This document shows, in pieces, positions 36,502-45,746 of a stretch of 64,000 bases of DNA (its first letter is position 1; every line of letters starts with the position of its first letter). The notes beneath the pieces are model-generated. The model was not told where the DNA came from and made no database searches. It saw only the letters and a program-made list of their open reading frames with translations. The DNA lies in NCBI RefSeq assembly GCF_003574315.2, contig NZ_AP025739.1, forward strand, positions 5,270,001 through 5,334,000, in the 5' to 3' direction. The DNA is from Capsulimonas corticalis (GTDB lineage: Bacteria; Armatimonadota; Armatimonadia; Armatimonadales; Capsulimonadaceae). Made by a program: the position numbers and the translations under genes.

Positions 36502-37293
36502 TTAATCGTCCTCCGTCGTGAAGTATTTCCATGCGCCGACATCCAGACCCGATGTATCGTTGACCGGCGTCGACAGCTGTCCAAACGTCAGGGCTTTGAC
36601 ATGGCCGTCGCAAAACAGCGTGTTCGTGCGTCCGGTATGCCGGATCATAATTTGATTCGAACTGGTCACGGCGCCGGAGTCCGGATTTGTTGGGATTTCC
36701 TGGCTGGCCACATTCCACCAGGCGACCTGGAAATAGTTGGCGTCCATAACCCAGATCGTGTCTGATGGAGAACCGATGGCGGCCACCGTTTTGCAGCCGC
36801 CGTCGTCGCCGCCGGTCGGATGGTGCTTAAGGCTCTGGTGATCGAACTGATTGTCGCCAAAATAGGTGACATTCATTCCATAGCTGCCATGGTTTTCCAT
36901 GGAGTTGTTATTATTCGGGAGATTCCGATTGTAGATGAAGTGATTGGTGGCGTAATTTTCTTCGTCCGGACAGTTGAAAACCGCCTCGCTCTTGACATAG
37001 GGATAAACGGCGTCCTCCCATTTGTAATGGGAGTCATCGTTCTGGGACCAGTCGAAACCGCCATAAAACGCCTGAGTGAGCGTCTCATCATAGTCCTGGA
37101 CATACTGCATCAATCCCAGACCGATCTGCTTCTGATTGCTTAAGCAGGAAGTCTGCCGGGCCTTCTCTCGCGCTTTAGCGAACACGGGGAAAAGGATGGA
37201 GGCAAGAATCGCAATGATAGCGATAACAACGAGTAATTCGATGAGTGTAAAACCCGATTGCAAATTACGATTGCGGATCGACAGTGTGGTCAT
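36502..37293 (-). CDS. Prepilin-like protein 2 with H-X9-DG motif
   Basis: A 263-residue protein. [23 protein letters not shown] shows the basic leader, Gly cleavage site and +5 Glu of type IV prepilins. [23 protein letters not shown] follows. The C-terminal [18 protein letters not shown] has His, nine residues, then Asp-Gly exactly, the H-X9-DG motif. Two Cys pairs may form disulfides. AGGAA precedes the ATG. It is paralogous to prepilin 1, most strongly in the first 60 residues, and shares its upstream leader. Confidence 0.9.
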   Translation of the reverse strand: MTTLSIRNRNLQSGFTLIELLVVIAIIAILASILFPVFAKAREKARQTSCLSNQKQIGLGLMQYVQDYDETLTQAFYGGFDWSQNDDSHYKWEDAVYPYVKSEAVFNCPDEENYATNHFIYNRNLPNNNNSMENHGSYGMNVTYFGDNQFDHQSLKHHPTGGDDGGCKTVAAIGSPSDTIWVMDANYFQVAWWNVASQEIPTNPDSGAVTSSNQIMIRHTGRTNTLFCDGHVKALTFGQLSTPVNDTSGLDVGAWKYFTTEDD

Positions 37294-37379
37294 GGTTTTG
37301 ATTCCTTTAGCGAAAACTCTGCCCGAAAATTATCGTGAAGTCTGACAAACTAACCGTAAGCCACATACGCCGCCCATAT

Positions 37380-37655
37380 CGGCGAAATACGATCTTTACG
37401 GCATGGTAAAGATAATGGAGAGAATTGAGAAACCGGACGGCTGCGTCTCGACTTGGCGTCGATGGGTCCATTATCACATCGGGCTTGGGAAACGCGCAAG
37501 GGAATTGGATGTCATTTTATGGAGAATATTGAGGCGTGAGGAGATCGGAGCCGGCAAGACGGAGATTGAGTTTCGAGGGAGAAGATCGTTCGGATCACTC
37601 TTAACCTGGGCGATCTTCCCTGCTTCATTTTCATACATTAATAATATACTCAGGT
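37380..37655 (-). promoter_or_regulatory. Conserved leader of prepilin 2 (copy 2)
   Basis: The second copy of the leader described for prepilin 1: hairpin block 37380-37416, block TCCATTATCACATCG (about 37467-37481), block ATTTTATGGAGAATATTGA (about 37514-37532) and block TTTTCATACATTAATAATATACTC (about 37628-37651). The rest of the 500-base gap to the divergent GH127 gene holds a possible -10 box TATAAT at 37748-37753 for that gene. Confidence 0.6.
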
Positions 37656-37794
37656 TCACGCGCATCTGTCTATGGATGCGTCCCATTTATCAATATCTTC
37701 CATGAGATATCGCCTTCACTCCATAGCCGGCCACGCGCGCGCTGCTCTATAATAAGCGTATCACGAGTACGACCCGCATCGTTAGGACTGTTCC

Positions 37795-40254
37795 ATGTCT
37801 ACACCCAAGATCGATCCCCCGGCTGCCCCTTCCCTCACTCGCCGGCGCTTCCTCCAGGCCGTGGGAGCGGCCGGCGCGGGAGCGGCGCTGGGCGTCGGCG
37901 CGGCGCGCCCCGCCCATTCGCTGGCGAACCGGGAGGCGCGCGTGGATTCCGAAGAGGCGATCAAGGATGCTGTTCCCTGTATCGCGCGGCCTTTGCCGCT
38001 GACGGATGTGCGGCTGACCGGCGGTCCGCTGAAGCACGCGCAGGATCTAGACGCCGCTTATCTGCTCAAGCTCGAACCCGATCGAATGATGGCGTACCTG
38101 CGCGCGCAAGCAGGTCTTGCGCCCAAGGCAAAGGGCTATGGCGGCTGGGACAGCGACGGCAAGAGCCTGGCGGGGCATATCGCCGGACACTATCTCTCGG
38201 CGGTGAGTTTGATGTATGCCGCCACTGGCGACGCGCGTTTCAAGCAGCGGGCGGATATCCTGGCGGCGGAGATGAAGACCGTTCAGGACGCCAACGGCAA
38301 TGGTTATCTGGGCGCTCAGGAGGACGGGAAAAAGCGATACGCCGAGCTGGCGAACGGCGTGATCAGATCCGGGGGCTTCGATCTGAATGGGCTCTGGTCG
38401 CCATGGTACGTGGAGCACAAGATCTTCGCGGGACTTCGCGACGCCTATCGATACACGGGCAATAAAACCGCGCTGAGCGTTGAGAAGAAGTTTGCCGGCT
38501 GGGTGGAGGCGACGCTGGCTGGATTAGACGATGCCCAGGACCAGAAGATGCTGAATACCGAGTTCGGGGGCATGAACGAGGCGCTGGCGGACCTTTACGC
38601 CGACACAGGCGATAAACGCTGGCTGGCGCTGTCGGACAAGTTCCAGCACCGCGCCGTTCTGGAGCCGCTTGCGCGCCGGCAGGATATCCTCGGCGGTCTG
38701 CACGGCAACACGCAGATTCCCAAGCTGATCGGGTCGTTGTCGCGTTACGTCTACACGGGCGATGCGGCGGACGGCGTCGCCGCCCGGTTCTTCTGGGACA
38801 CCGTCGTGGAGCATCACACCTTCGCGACCGGGGGGCACGGGCAGAACGAATACTTTGGACCACCCGACCAGCTTAGCGCGCATGTGGATGGCCGCACGGA
38901 CGAGAGCTGCAACGTCTACAATATGCTCAAGATGACTCGCGAGCTGTTCGCGCTGGATCCGGACATCAAGTACGCCGAGTTCCATGAGCGGGCGCTGTTC
39001 AACCATGTCCTCGGATCGATGGACCCGGAGGACGGGCGAACGTGTTATATGGTCCCGGTCGGTCAGGGCGTCCAGCGCGAATATCAAGACATGTTCGAAA
39101 GCTTCACCTGCTGCGTGGGCACCGGGATGGAGAACCACGCGCTGCACGGGTACGGAATTTATTACACGGCCGGCGAGAAACTCTGGGTGAACCTTTACGC
39201 GCCGACCATCGCCGACTGGAAGGCGAAGGGCGCCCGCCTTTCCATGAGCACGAACTTCCCCGAGGGCGAGACGGCAACGCTGACGATAACATTGAAATCT
39301 CCCAAGGAGCTCACGCTCGCGCTGCGCCGGCCGCGCTGGGCCGGCGAAGGGTTCCGTGTGGCGATCAACGGCAAGCCGGTTGCGGCGTTACCCAGACCCG
39401 GCGCGTATGTTGAATTGAAGCGGCGATGGAAGAGCGGCGATACGGTGACGCTCTCGCTGCCGAAGACACTGAGAATGGAGCCCTTGCCGGACAATCCCAG
39501 TCGAGTGGCGCTGATGTGGGGGCCGCTGGTCCTCGCCGGCGATCTCGGGCCGGAGCGCGACGACGATGCGCCGCGCCCGCCCGTTCCGGTCTTCACGACG
39601 GCGGAGCGGCCCGTTGCGGAGTGGCTAAAGCCCGCTGCGAACGCGCCCGGGCAGTTCCAGAGCATCGGCGCGGGGCGCAACCCCGGCGGCGCAGGGCAGG
39701 CGATGGAAGTCCAATTCACGCCGTTTTATCGGCTCCATCGGCGTACGTACGCCGCTTACTGGGATCTGTACACCAGCGAGGAATGGACCAAGAAAGCGGC
39801 GGAGATCGCCGCCGAGCAGGAGACACAGCGCAAGCTGGACGCGGCCACCGTCGCGTTCGCGCAGCCCGGACAGATGCAGACCGAGCGCGATTTCAACCAG
39901 CAGGGCGAAGAAACGGAGCCGGACCGATTGATGGGCCGCGCGGGGCGCCGGGGCCGACAGTGGTTTTCCTTCGATCTCCCCGTCGATCCCGCGCATCCCA
40001 TGGCGCTGATCGTCACGTACAACGCGCAGGAGCGGGACACACGGATCTTCGATATTCTGGTCAACGGCGTCAAAGTCGGCGCAGAGACTGTCGAGCGAGG
40101 TTTGACGCCGAAGTTCTACGATGTCACCTACGCCATCCCCTCGGACGTCGTGTCGGGCAAAACCAAAGTCACGGTGCGCTTCCAGACCGCCGGCGGCAAG
40201 GAGATCGCCGCCGTCTACGGCATCCGGATGATCCGGTCCGACCAGGCGCGGTGA
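37795..40254 (+). CDS. Tat-exported GH127 beta-L-arabinofuranosidase
   Basis: An 819-residue protein with a Tat signal (LTRRRFLQAVGAAGAG). GH127 (formerly DUF1680) enzymes remove beta-L-arabinofuranose; the studied HypBA1 acts on the hydroxyproline-linked arabinose chains of extensin. The zinc-thiolate active site is complete: DGRTDESCNVYN (Glu and Cys, near residues 369-371) and FTCCVGTGMENHAL (two Cys, near 437-438, one the nucleophile). The N-terminal PLPLTDVRLTGGPLKHAQDLDA and an (alpha/alpha)6 barrel followed by beta-sandwiches are typical. It should act outside the membrane. A second, signal-less GH127 gene lies at 42990-45329. Confidence 0.93.
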   Translation: MSTPKIDPPAAPSLTRRRFLQAVGAAGAGAALGVGAARPAHSLANREARVDSEEAIKDAVPCIARPLPLTDVRLTGGPLKHAQDLDAAYLLKLEPDRMMAYLRAQAGLAPKAKGYGGWDSDGKSLAGHIAGHYLSAVSLMYAATGDARFKQRADILAAEMKTVQDANGNGYLGAQEDGKKRYAELANGVIRSGGFDLNGLWSPWYVEHKIFAGLRDAYRYTGNKTALSVEKKFAGWVEATLAGLDDAQDQKMLNTEFGGMNEALADLYADTGDKRWLALSDKFQHRAVLEPLARRQDILGGLHGNTQIPKLIGSLSRYVYTGDAADGVAARFFWDTVVEHHTFATGGHGQNEYFGPPDQLSAHVDGRTDESCNVYNMLKMTRELFALDPDIKYAEFHERALFNHVLGSMDPEDGRTCYMVPVGQGVQREYQDMFESFTCCVGTGMENHALHGYGIYYTAGEKLWVNLYAPTIADWKAKGARLSMSTNFPEGETATLTITLKSPKELTLALRRPRWAGEGFRVAINGKPVAALPRPGAYVELKRRWKSGDTVTLSLPKTLRMEPLPDNPSRVALMWGPLVLAGDLGPERDDDAPRPPVPVFTTAERPVAEWLKPAANAPGQFQSIGAGRNPGGAGQAMEVQFTPFYRLHRRTYAAYWDLYTSEEWTKKAAEIAAEQETQRKLDAATVAFAQPGQMQTERDFNQQGEETEPDRLMGRAGRRGRQWFSFDLPVDPAHPMALIVTYNAQERDTRIFDILVNGVKVGAETVERGLTPKFYDVTYAIPSDVVSGKTKVTVRFQTAGGKEIAAVYGIRMIRSDQAR

Positions 40255-40271
40255 TTTGCAAGGAAACCACG

Positions 40272-42953
40272 ATGCCTACGCTTCCGCCGGCGCCCGCGCC
40301 GCAGACGATCTCCAGCAGCGCCTTTCAAATCGGTTACTCCCCGCGCGGCGTCACCCACATGAAACGCGTTCACGATCGATACGACACCGATTATGTCGCG
40401 CCGAAGAGCGCCCTTGGAAATCTCATCCTCCGCTACCGAGCCGCCGGCGACAGGGAGTGGAAACAGGCGTCCGAGGCGACGGCGGCCGGCGGTAACGGCA
40501 AAGACACTCTGCGCTACACAATCAGCCGGACAAACAGCTTCAAAGCGACGGAAGAGTTTCGGCTCAAGGGCGCGGCGCTGGTCTGGACGATCGCTCTGAG
40601 CAATGCCACCGACCGCAAGCTGGAGATCGGCGACATGGGGCTTCCCCTGCCCTTCAACACACATTACGGCGCGGACACATCGGAGACATACACCAAGCGA
40701 TTGATCCGCCATAGTTTTGTCGCGGGCGGCGGTTCGTTCATTTACTGGATGCGGACCAATGCTCAGGGGCCGTTTCTGGTCATGACGCCCGGCGCGGGAA
40801 CATCGCTGGAGTATTTCGATGAGCCGCCGCGCGGCGCGTATACGCCTTACATCCACTCACAAGCGGCGCGCGCGGACCTGCGCGCCAAGGGCGGAACATG
40901 GCGTCTGCCACAGACACATCTGGTTCTGGCTCCGCAAGGACAGGCGGGCGACACCCATACCTATTCCTTTCGATTTCAATGGGCGCCCAATTACGCTGGC
41001 GTCCGCGATGTGCTCTGCGACGAGGGATTGGCGGATATCAATGTCGTTCCCGGGATGACCGTTCCGACCGACCTCTCCGCGATGTTTTCGCTGCGAACGC
41101 GCGCCCAAATTAAACGCGTGACGGCCGAGCATCCCGGCAAGACCAAAGTCGAATACCTGGGGGAGCGCGGGAAAGATATTCACGTCTACCGGGCGCGCTT
41201 CGCCCAGCTCGGCGAAAATCTGCTCACGATTGATCTTGGCGGCGGCCGGTCATTGCCGCTGGAGTTCTTCGTGACCGAGCCGCTGGAAACGCTCTATAAA
41301 AAGCGCGCCGCTTTCTTAGTTTCGCACGAGCAGCACCGCGATCCCGCCAAGTGGTACAACGGCCTCTTTTCCCAATGGGACATGAAGCGTTAGGTCCTGC
41401 GCAGTCCGGACGATCTGGACGGCCTGTGGTCCTACGCCGTCGCCAGCGACGACACCACGCTCGGCAAATCGGGGTATGTCGCGGCAAAAAACATCTACTA
41501 TCCCGATCAAGGCGAGATCGACGCCGTCGAGTATTACATCAAGAACTTCGTCTGGGGCGGCCTTCAGCAGACGGACAAGGAGCCCTACCCGTACGCCATC
41601 TACGGCATTCCTAATTGGAAAGTCTTGCGTGACGGCCCAGACACCAACGACGGCAAAAAACACCTCTGGCGGATCTACGATTACCCGCATGTGATCTCGC
41701 TCTACTACAGCATGTACCAGGTGGCGAAGAACGATCCGGAGATGACCAGTTATCTGGACGCCGACGGCTATCTGGAGCGCGCATTCGGGACAGCCAAAGC
41801 GTTCTTCACCATCCCCATGGCGCTTGCAAGCTGGTCGCCGTATGAAACCGGGACGTACAACGAAGTCGTCATCCCCGATCTCATCCAGGCGCTTGGCGCA
41901 GCGGGTCATCACGACCAGGCCGATTGGCTGCGCGCGGAGTGGGAAAAGAAGGTCGAATTTTTCGTCAACAAACATCCCTACCTCTACGGCTCGGAATATT
42001 CGTTCGACTCGACGGGCTTTGAATCGACTCAGGCTCTCGCCAGGTACGCCATGGATCGCGTCACGGCAAGCGGCCCCAGAACGACGGACTTTCAGACCAA
42101 GGTCAAATATGATGACGCGCGGGCTTTTCGGGAAGAACAGATGCGGCTGAATATCGCCTGCCGGGGCTGGCTGGAGACCTCGTACTACTACCTCGGCAGC
42201 GACTACCGCGGCGGCGGCAGCGCTTCCTACACCCTCAGCTATATGGCGCAGATGGGCGGCTGGGCGATTGTCGACTACGCGCTGCACGACGCGGCCGATC
42301 CCGCTCCCTACCTGAGACTGGGTTACGCCTCTTCTCTGAGTTCGTGGGCTCTGCTCAATACGGGGACTTCAGAATCGAACTACGGCTACTGGTATCCGGG
42401 CGCAAATAACGACGGCGGCGCGAGCGGCGGCTTCGAGCCGCGTCCATGGGGACGCGCGTGGCTGGGAAACAAAGAGATGGGACGCGGGCCGTGGTGGTAT
42501 TCGGGCGAGATCGATCTGGGGTTCAGCGGCGCGCTCCGCACGGCGGCGACTATTGTCGTTCGCGACCCGATCTTCGGCTTATTCGCCTACGGCGGCGACA
42601 TATCACAGCAGGGACCGGAGATCCATGTCATTCCCAAGGACGGACTGCGGGCGCGCTTTGACGCCGTCCTGGGAGCCAATCGGGTCAGTATCGCGATGGA
42701 TCGCGACGGATTCGCGCGCGGCCGCCCCATCGTATTCGATGGACAATGGCGCCGCATTGCATTCACGCTGGAAAATCGCGACGGAGCGCCCCACGACGCC
42801 ACCATCTCCGTGCGCGGCCTGCCGCCCGGAACGTATTCGGTGAGCGCCGGGAAACATCCCGACGCCCGGCTAAAAATTCATGCGGGCGAGGCCACGCCCA
42901 TCATAATCCCACTCGCCGGCGATTTTACGGACGTCACCATACGCCATGAATGA
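40272..42953 (+). pseudogene. Large DUF5695-like glycosidase-type protein interrupted by one in-frame TAG
   Basis: One continuous frame of 894 codons from the ATG at 40272 (AAGGAAA before it) to 42953, broken only by TAG at 41391-41393. Before it the protein ends QWDMKR; after it the same frame goes on VLRSPDDLDGLWSYAV with no gap, so a C-to-T change of a CAG codon would explain it. The N-terminal part is a beta-sandwich (SSAFQIGYSPRGVTHMKRVHD); the C-terminal part is an alpha/alpha barrel (WGGLQQTDKEPYPYAIYGIPNWK, ASWSPYETGTYNEVVIPD). It resembles the DUF5695 family from memory. There is no signal peptide. It starts 17 bases after the exported GH127 gene. It may be dead, read through, or split into two products; the piece after the stop has an ATG only at 41625. 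Confidence 0.75.
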
Positions 42954-42991
42954 AAAGCCGCTCGCTGCATTCGGCGAAGCCGCGAGCTTTT
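42954..42991. terminator. Two-way terminator between convergent genes
   Basis: Stem GCTCGC/GCGAGC (42960-42965 with 42982-42987) is flanked by AAAAG on one side and TTTT on the other, so a U-run follows on either strand. It sits between the DUF5695-like and second GH127 genes and overlaps the latter's stop codon. Confidence 0.65.
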
Positions 42992-45329
42992 AAGAGGCGC
43001 TGGAACTGCGCCGCACTATCCGCACGCCAAACACGCCCCCGATCTCATTGCCTTGCGCGCTTTGAAATCGAACCGTGACCCGTTCTTTCCCAGCCGCCAA
43101 CTCGTCGGGAATCGCATACGCGACATCATGGAACGCGCCGTTTGCGCTTCCCGGGCGGCTGCGCTCGATTGCGTGTTCTCCGATGCGCTGCCCGTCCACC
43201 AGGATCTCGAACGTTCGCGGCTGAAACTCCAGCGTTTGATAGGTCGCGATTAACGACAGCGAAGATGCGGGATCCACGGCAAGGTCCAGGGAAAACCAGC
43301 CTTTGCCCCGGCGGCCGGGGCGGCCGAGTATTCGATCCGACGCTGTACCCTCCTCCTGCAAATTGCAGTCGCGCTCGGGCTGCATCTCACCGAGCTGGGC
43401 ATAGGCGACGGTCACCGCCTCCAATCGTCGCTTCTTTTCCTGCGCAGCGGCAACTTCCACGGACTGGGCGCCCCATCCTTCGGGTGTATACAGATCCCAG
43501 TAAGCAGAATAAGCGCGCCGGTGCAGCCGGAAGAAGGGAACGAAATCGACCTGGACCTCGCAGGCGGCGTTATCGCTATCGCGGCCGACGCGCTCGCTGC
43601 GGAAGTGACCGGGGTGATCGCCCACGGGTTTCAGCCACTCCATGAGCGGAACGCCGGCGGCGATAAAGACAGGCGCGCTGACCGGCGTTTTCGGCTGCTC
43701 CGGCCCCAGGTCGCCGGCCAGAACGAGCGGTCCCCATAAGAATGCGACGCGATTGGGATTGTCCGGCAGCGGCTCCGCGCGAAGCGTCTTCGGGAGCAAC
43801 AGAGTCACTGTGTCGCCGCCCGTCCACTCGCGTTCGATCTGGACATACCCGCCCGGCGGCGGGAGATCGGCGACGCCTGCGCTGTTGACGCTCACGTCAA
43901 ACCCAGCGCCCGCCCATGATGGGCGACGCAGGGCTAATTTCAGCCGGCGGGGCGCGTCCATCTCTAATGTGAGCGTCGCGTTGTCGCCTTCCGGCAGAGT
44001 CGTTTCCATCGTCAAACGAACGCCGGCGGATTTCCAGTCGGCAGTCGAAGGCGCGTAAAGGTTGATCCAGAGCTTATCGCCGGTCGTGTAATAAATTCCA
44101 TCGCCATGCAGCGCGTGGCTCTCCATGCCGCTGCCCACGCAGCAAGTGAAGTCGTGAAATTTGTCCTGATATTCGCGCTCGGCGCCGCGCCCAACCGGAA
44201 CCATGTAGCACATGCGCCCGTCCTCGGGATCGATCGACCCCAGCACATGGTTGAACAGCGCGCGCTCCTGGAACTCGGCGTACTTGATGTCCGGATCCAG
44301 CGCGAACAGCGTCCGGGTCATCTTGAGCATATTATAGACGTTGCAGCTCTCGTCCGTGCGGCCATCCACGCGTTCGCTGAGCTCATTGGGGGGACCGAAG
44401 TACTCATCCTTGCCATGCCCTCCCGTGGCGAAGGTGTGATGCTCTACGACGGCGTCCCAGAAGAACCGGGCGGCGACGCCGTCCTGCTCCCGGCCGGTTT
44501 GGAGATAACGCGACAAAGTCCCGATCAGCTTGGGGATCTGCGTATTGCCGTGCAGGCCCGGGAGAGCGTTTTCCCGGCGCGCAAATGGATCGGTTACGTC
44601 ATGATGCTCAAATCGGTCGGCAAGCGCCAGCCAGCGCGCGTCTCCCGTATCGGCGTAAAGGTCGACGAAGACCTCGTTCATTCCGCCAAACTCCGTCTTC
44701 AGCATCTTCTGAACCTGGGCTTCATCGAGACCCGAAAGGATCGCCTCCGCCCACTCCGCGAAGCGAACTTCCAGCTCCAGCGCCAGAGAGTTGCCCGTCC
44801 ATCGATACGCATCGCGCAGTCCGGCGTATGTTTTATGCAGCACGTACCAGGGCGCCCAGAGACCGTTAAGGTCAAAGCCTCCGGACCGAATATCCCCGCG
44901 CGAAATCTCCTGAAAACGCTCTTTCCCATCGGCGAGCGCGCCAAGATACCCATCGCCGTTCGCCGCCTGCACATCGCTCATCTCGCGAACAAGCGCGTCG
45001 GCGCGTTCTTTGAAACGCGCGTCCCCCGTCGCGGCGAACATCAGGCTGACGGCGGAGAGATAATGTCCGGCGATATGCCCGGTCAGGTTACGCCCCTCCC
45101 CATCCCATCCCTCATATCCCAGCGCCTTCGGCGCGAGGCCGGCGCGCACGCGAAAGTACGCCATCATTCGGTCGGGTTCTAACTCCAGAAGATACTGCGC
45201 GGTGAGATCCTGAGCATGCTTCAGCGGACCGCCGGTCAGCCGCACATCCGTCAGCGGCAGAGGCCGCGCGGTCAAGGGAATCGGCGCCGGGATAATGGGA
45301 GAAGACGTGATAGCCGTGGTTGCGTTCAT
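42990..45329 (-). CDS. Cytosolic GH127 beta-L-arabinofuranosidase
   Basis: A 779-residue paralogue of the exported GH127 enzyme, similar over its whole length but without any signal peptide (it begins MNATTAITSSPIIPAPIPLTA). Active-site residues are kept: DGRTDESCNVYN (near 330) and FTCCVGSGMESHAL (near 400). It should cleave beta-L-arabinofuranosyl units from imported oligosaccharides or arabinosylated peptides. It lies downstream of a BTAD-type regulator and a DinB remnant on the same strand, with an 87-base gap. Confidence 0.93.
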   Translation of the reverse strand: MNATTAITSSPIIPAPIPLTARPLPLTDVRLTGGPLKHAQDLTAQYLLELEPDRMMAYFRVRAGLAPKALGYEGWDGEGRNLTGHIAGHYLSAVSLMFAATGDARFKERADALVREMSDVQAANGDGYLGALADGKERFQEISRGDIRSGGFDLNGLWAPWYVLHKTYAGLRDAYRWTGNSLALELEVRFAEWAEAILSGLDEAQVQKMLKTEFGGMNEVFVDLYADTGDARWLALADRFEHHDVTDPFARRENALPGLHGNTQIPKLIGTLSRYLQTGREQDGVAARFFWDAVVEHHTFATGGHGKDEYFGPPNELSERVDGRTDESCNVYNMLKMTRTLFALDPDIKYAEFQERALFNHVLGSIDPEDGRMCYMVPVGRGAEREYQDKFHDFTCCVGSGMESHALHGDGIYYTTGDKLWINLYAPSTADWKSAGVRLTMETTLPEGDNATLTLEMDAPRRLKLALRRPSWAGAGFDVSVNSAGVADLPPPGGYVQIEREWTGGDTVTLLLPKTLRAEPLPDNPNRVAFLWGPLVLAGDLGPEQPKTPVSAPVFIAAGVPLMEWLKPVGDHPGHFRSERVGRDSDNAACEVQVDFVPFFRLHRRAYSAYWDLYTPEGWGAQSVEVAAAQEKKRRLEAVTVAYAQLGEMQPERDCNLQEEGTASDRILGRPGRRGKGWFSLDLAVDPASSLSLIATYQTLEFQPRTFEILVDGQRIGEHAIERSRPGSANGAFHDVAYAIPDELAAGKERVTVRFQSAQGNEIGGVFGVRIVRRSSSAS

Positions 45330-45416
45330 GGGATATTATCTTCGCTTTTTGCTCGCGCAAGCAAGGGAGGCGGCGATACCGACATGGAATATACTGACGC
45401 CCCGGGTCACACGCGC

Positions 45417-45743
45417 CTACTTGCTGATCCAATGTGTATCTATTCCACGCGCCAGCAGAAGCTCAGAAAGCTGACCGACGTGTCCCTGAAGATGACGCAG
45501 GTTCATGAGCTCGTGCGAAAGCTTGCTCATGCCCTTATACCACGAGAATCCCGTCTCATCTGCATCAAGGTCGAGATGATCGAGCGTGAGATCGATGATA
45601 GAGTCGATAAACGCGACATAGCCGAGAGCGTCTTTGCGCGAGAGCGTGTCGATCGTTTCCGGCAACTCGTACGGCTCGACATCTCCGTGCATCTCCCAGA
45701 GCGCCTGGTAACACTCCGGGCTGCCCGGCCATGGCGAGAACGC
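45417..45743 (-). pseudogene. DinB-like protein remnant lacking its N-terminal part
   Basis: The frame opens right after the regulator's TGA and reads SPWPGSPECYQALWEM before the first ATG at 45692. It goes on through SRKDALGYVAFIDSIIDLTL, SWYKGMSKLSHELMNLRHLQGHVGQLSELLLARG, which matches the C-terminal two thirds of DinB/YfiT-type four-helix proteins, including the late His of HLQGHVGQL. The N-terminal helix with the first metal His is missing, and 45744 onward is the end of another gene. It is probably a truncated relic; a short protein from 45692 is possible but would lack the metal site. Confidence 0.6.
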
Positions 45744-45746
45744 CGC

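Noticed and set aside
39426-40271. Upstream extension of the DUF5695-like frame inside the GH127 gene
   Set aside because: This part overlaps the GH127 coding sequence in another frame and is Arg-rich without motifs; the true start is the ATG at 40272.
41391-41393. TAG read as pyrrolysine
   Set aside because: Several ordinary genes in the window end in TAG, and no pyrrolysine genes are present; a point mutation is simpler.
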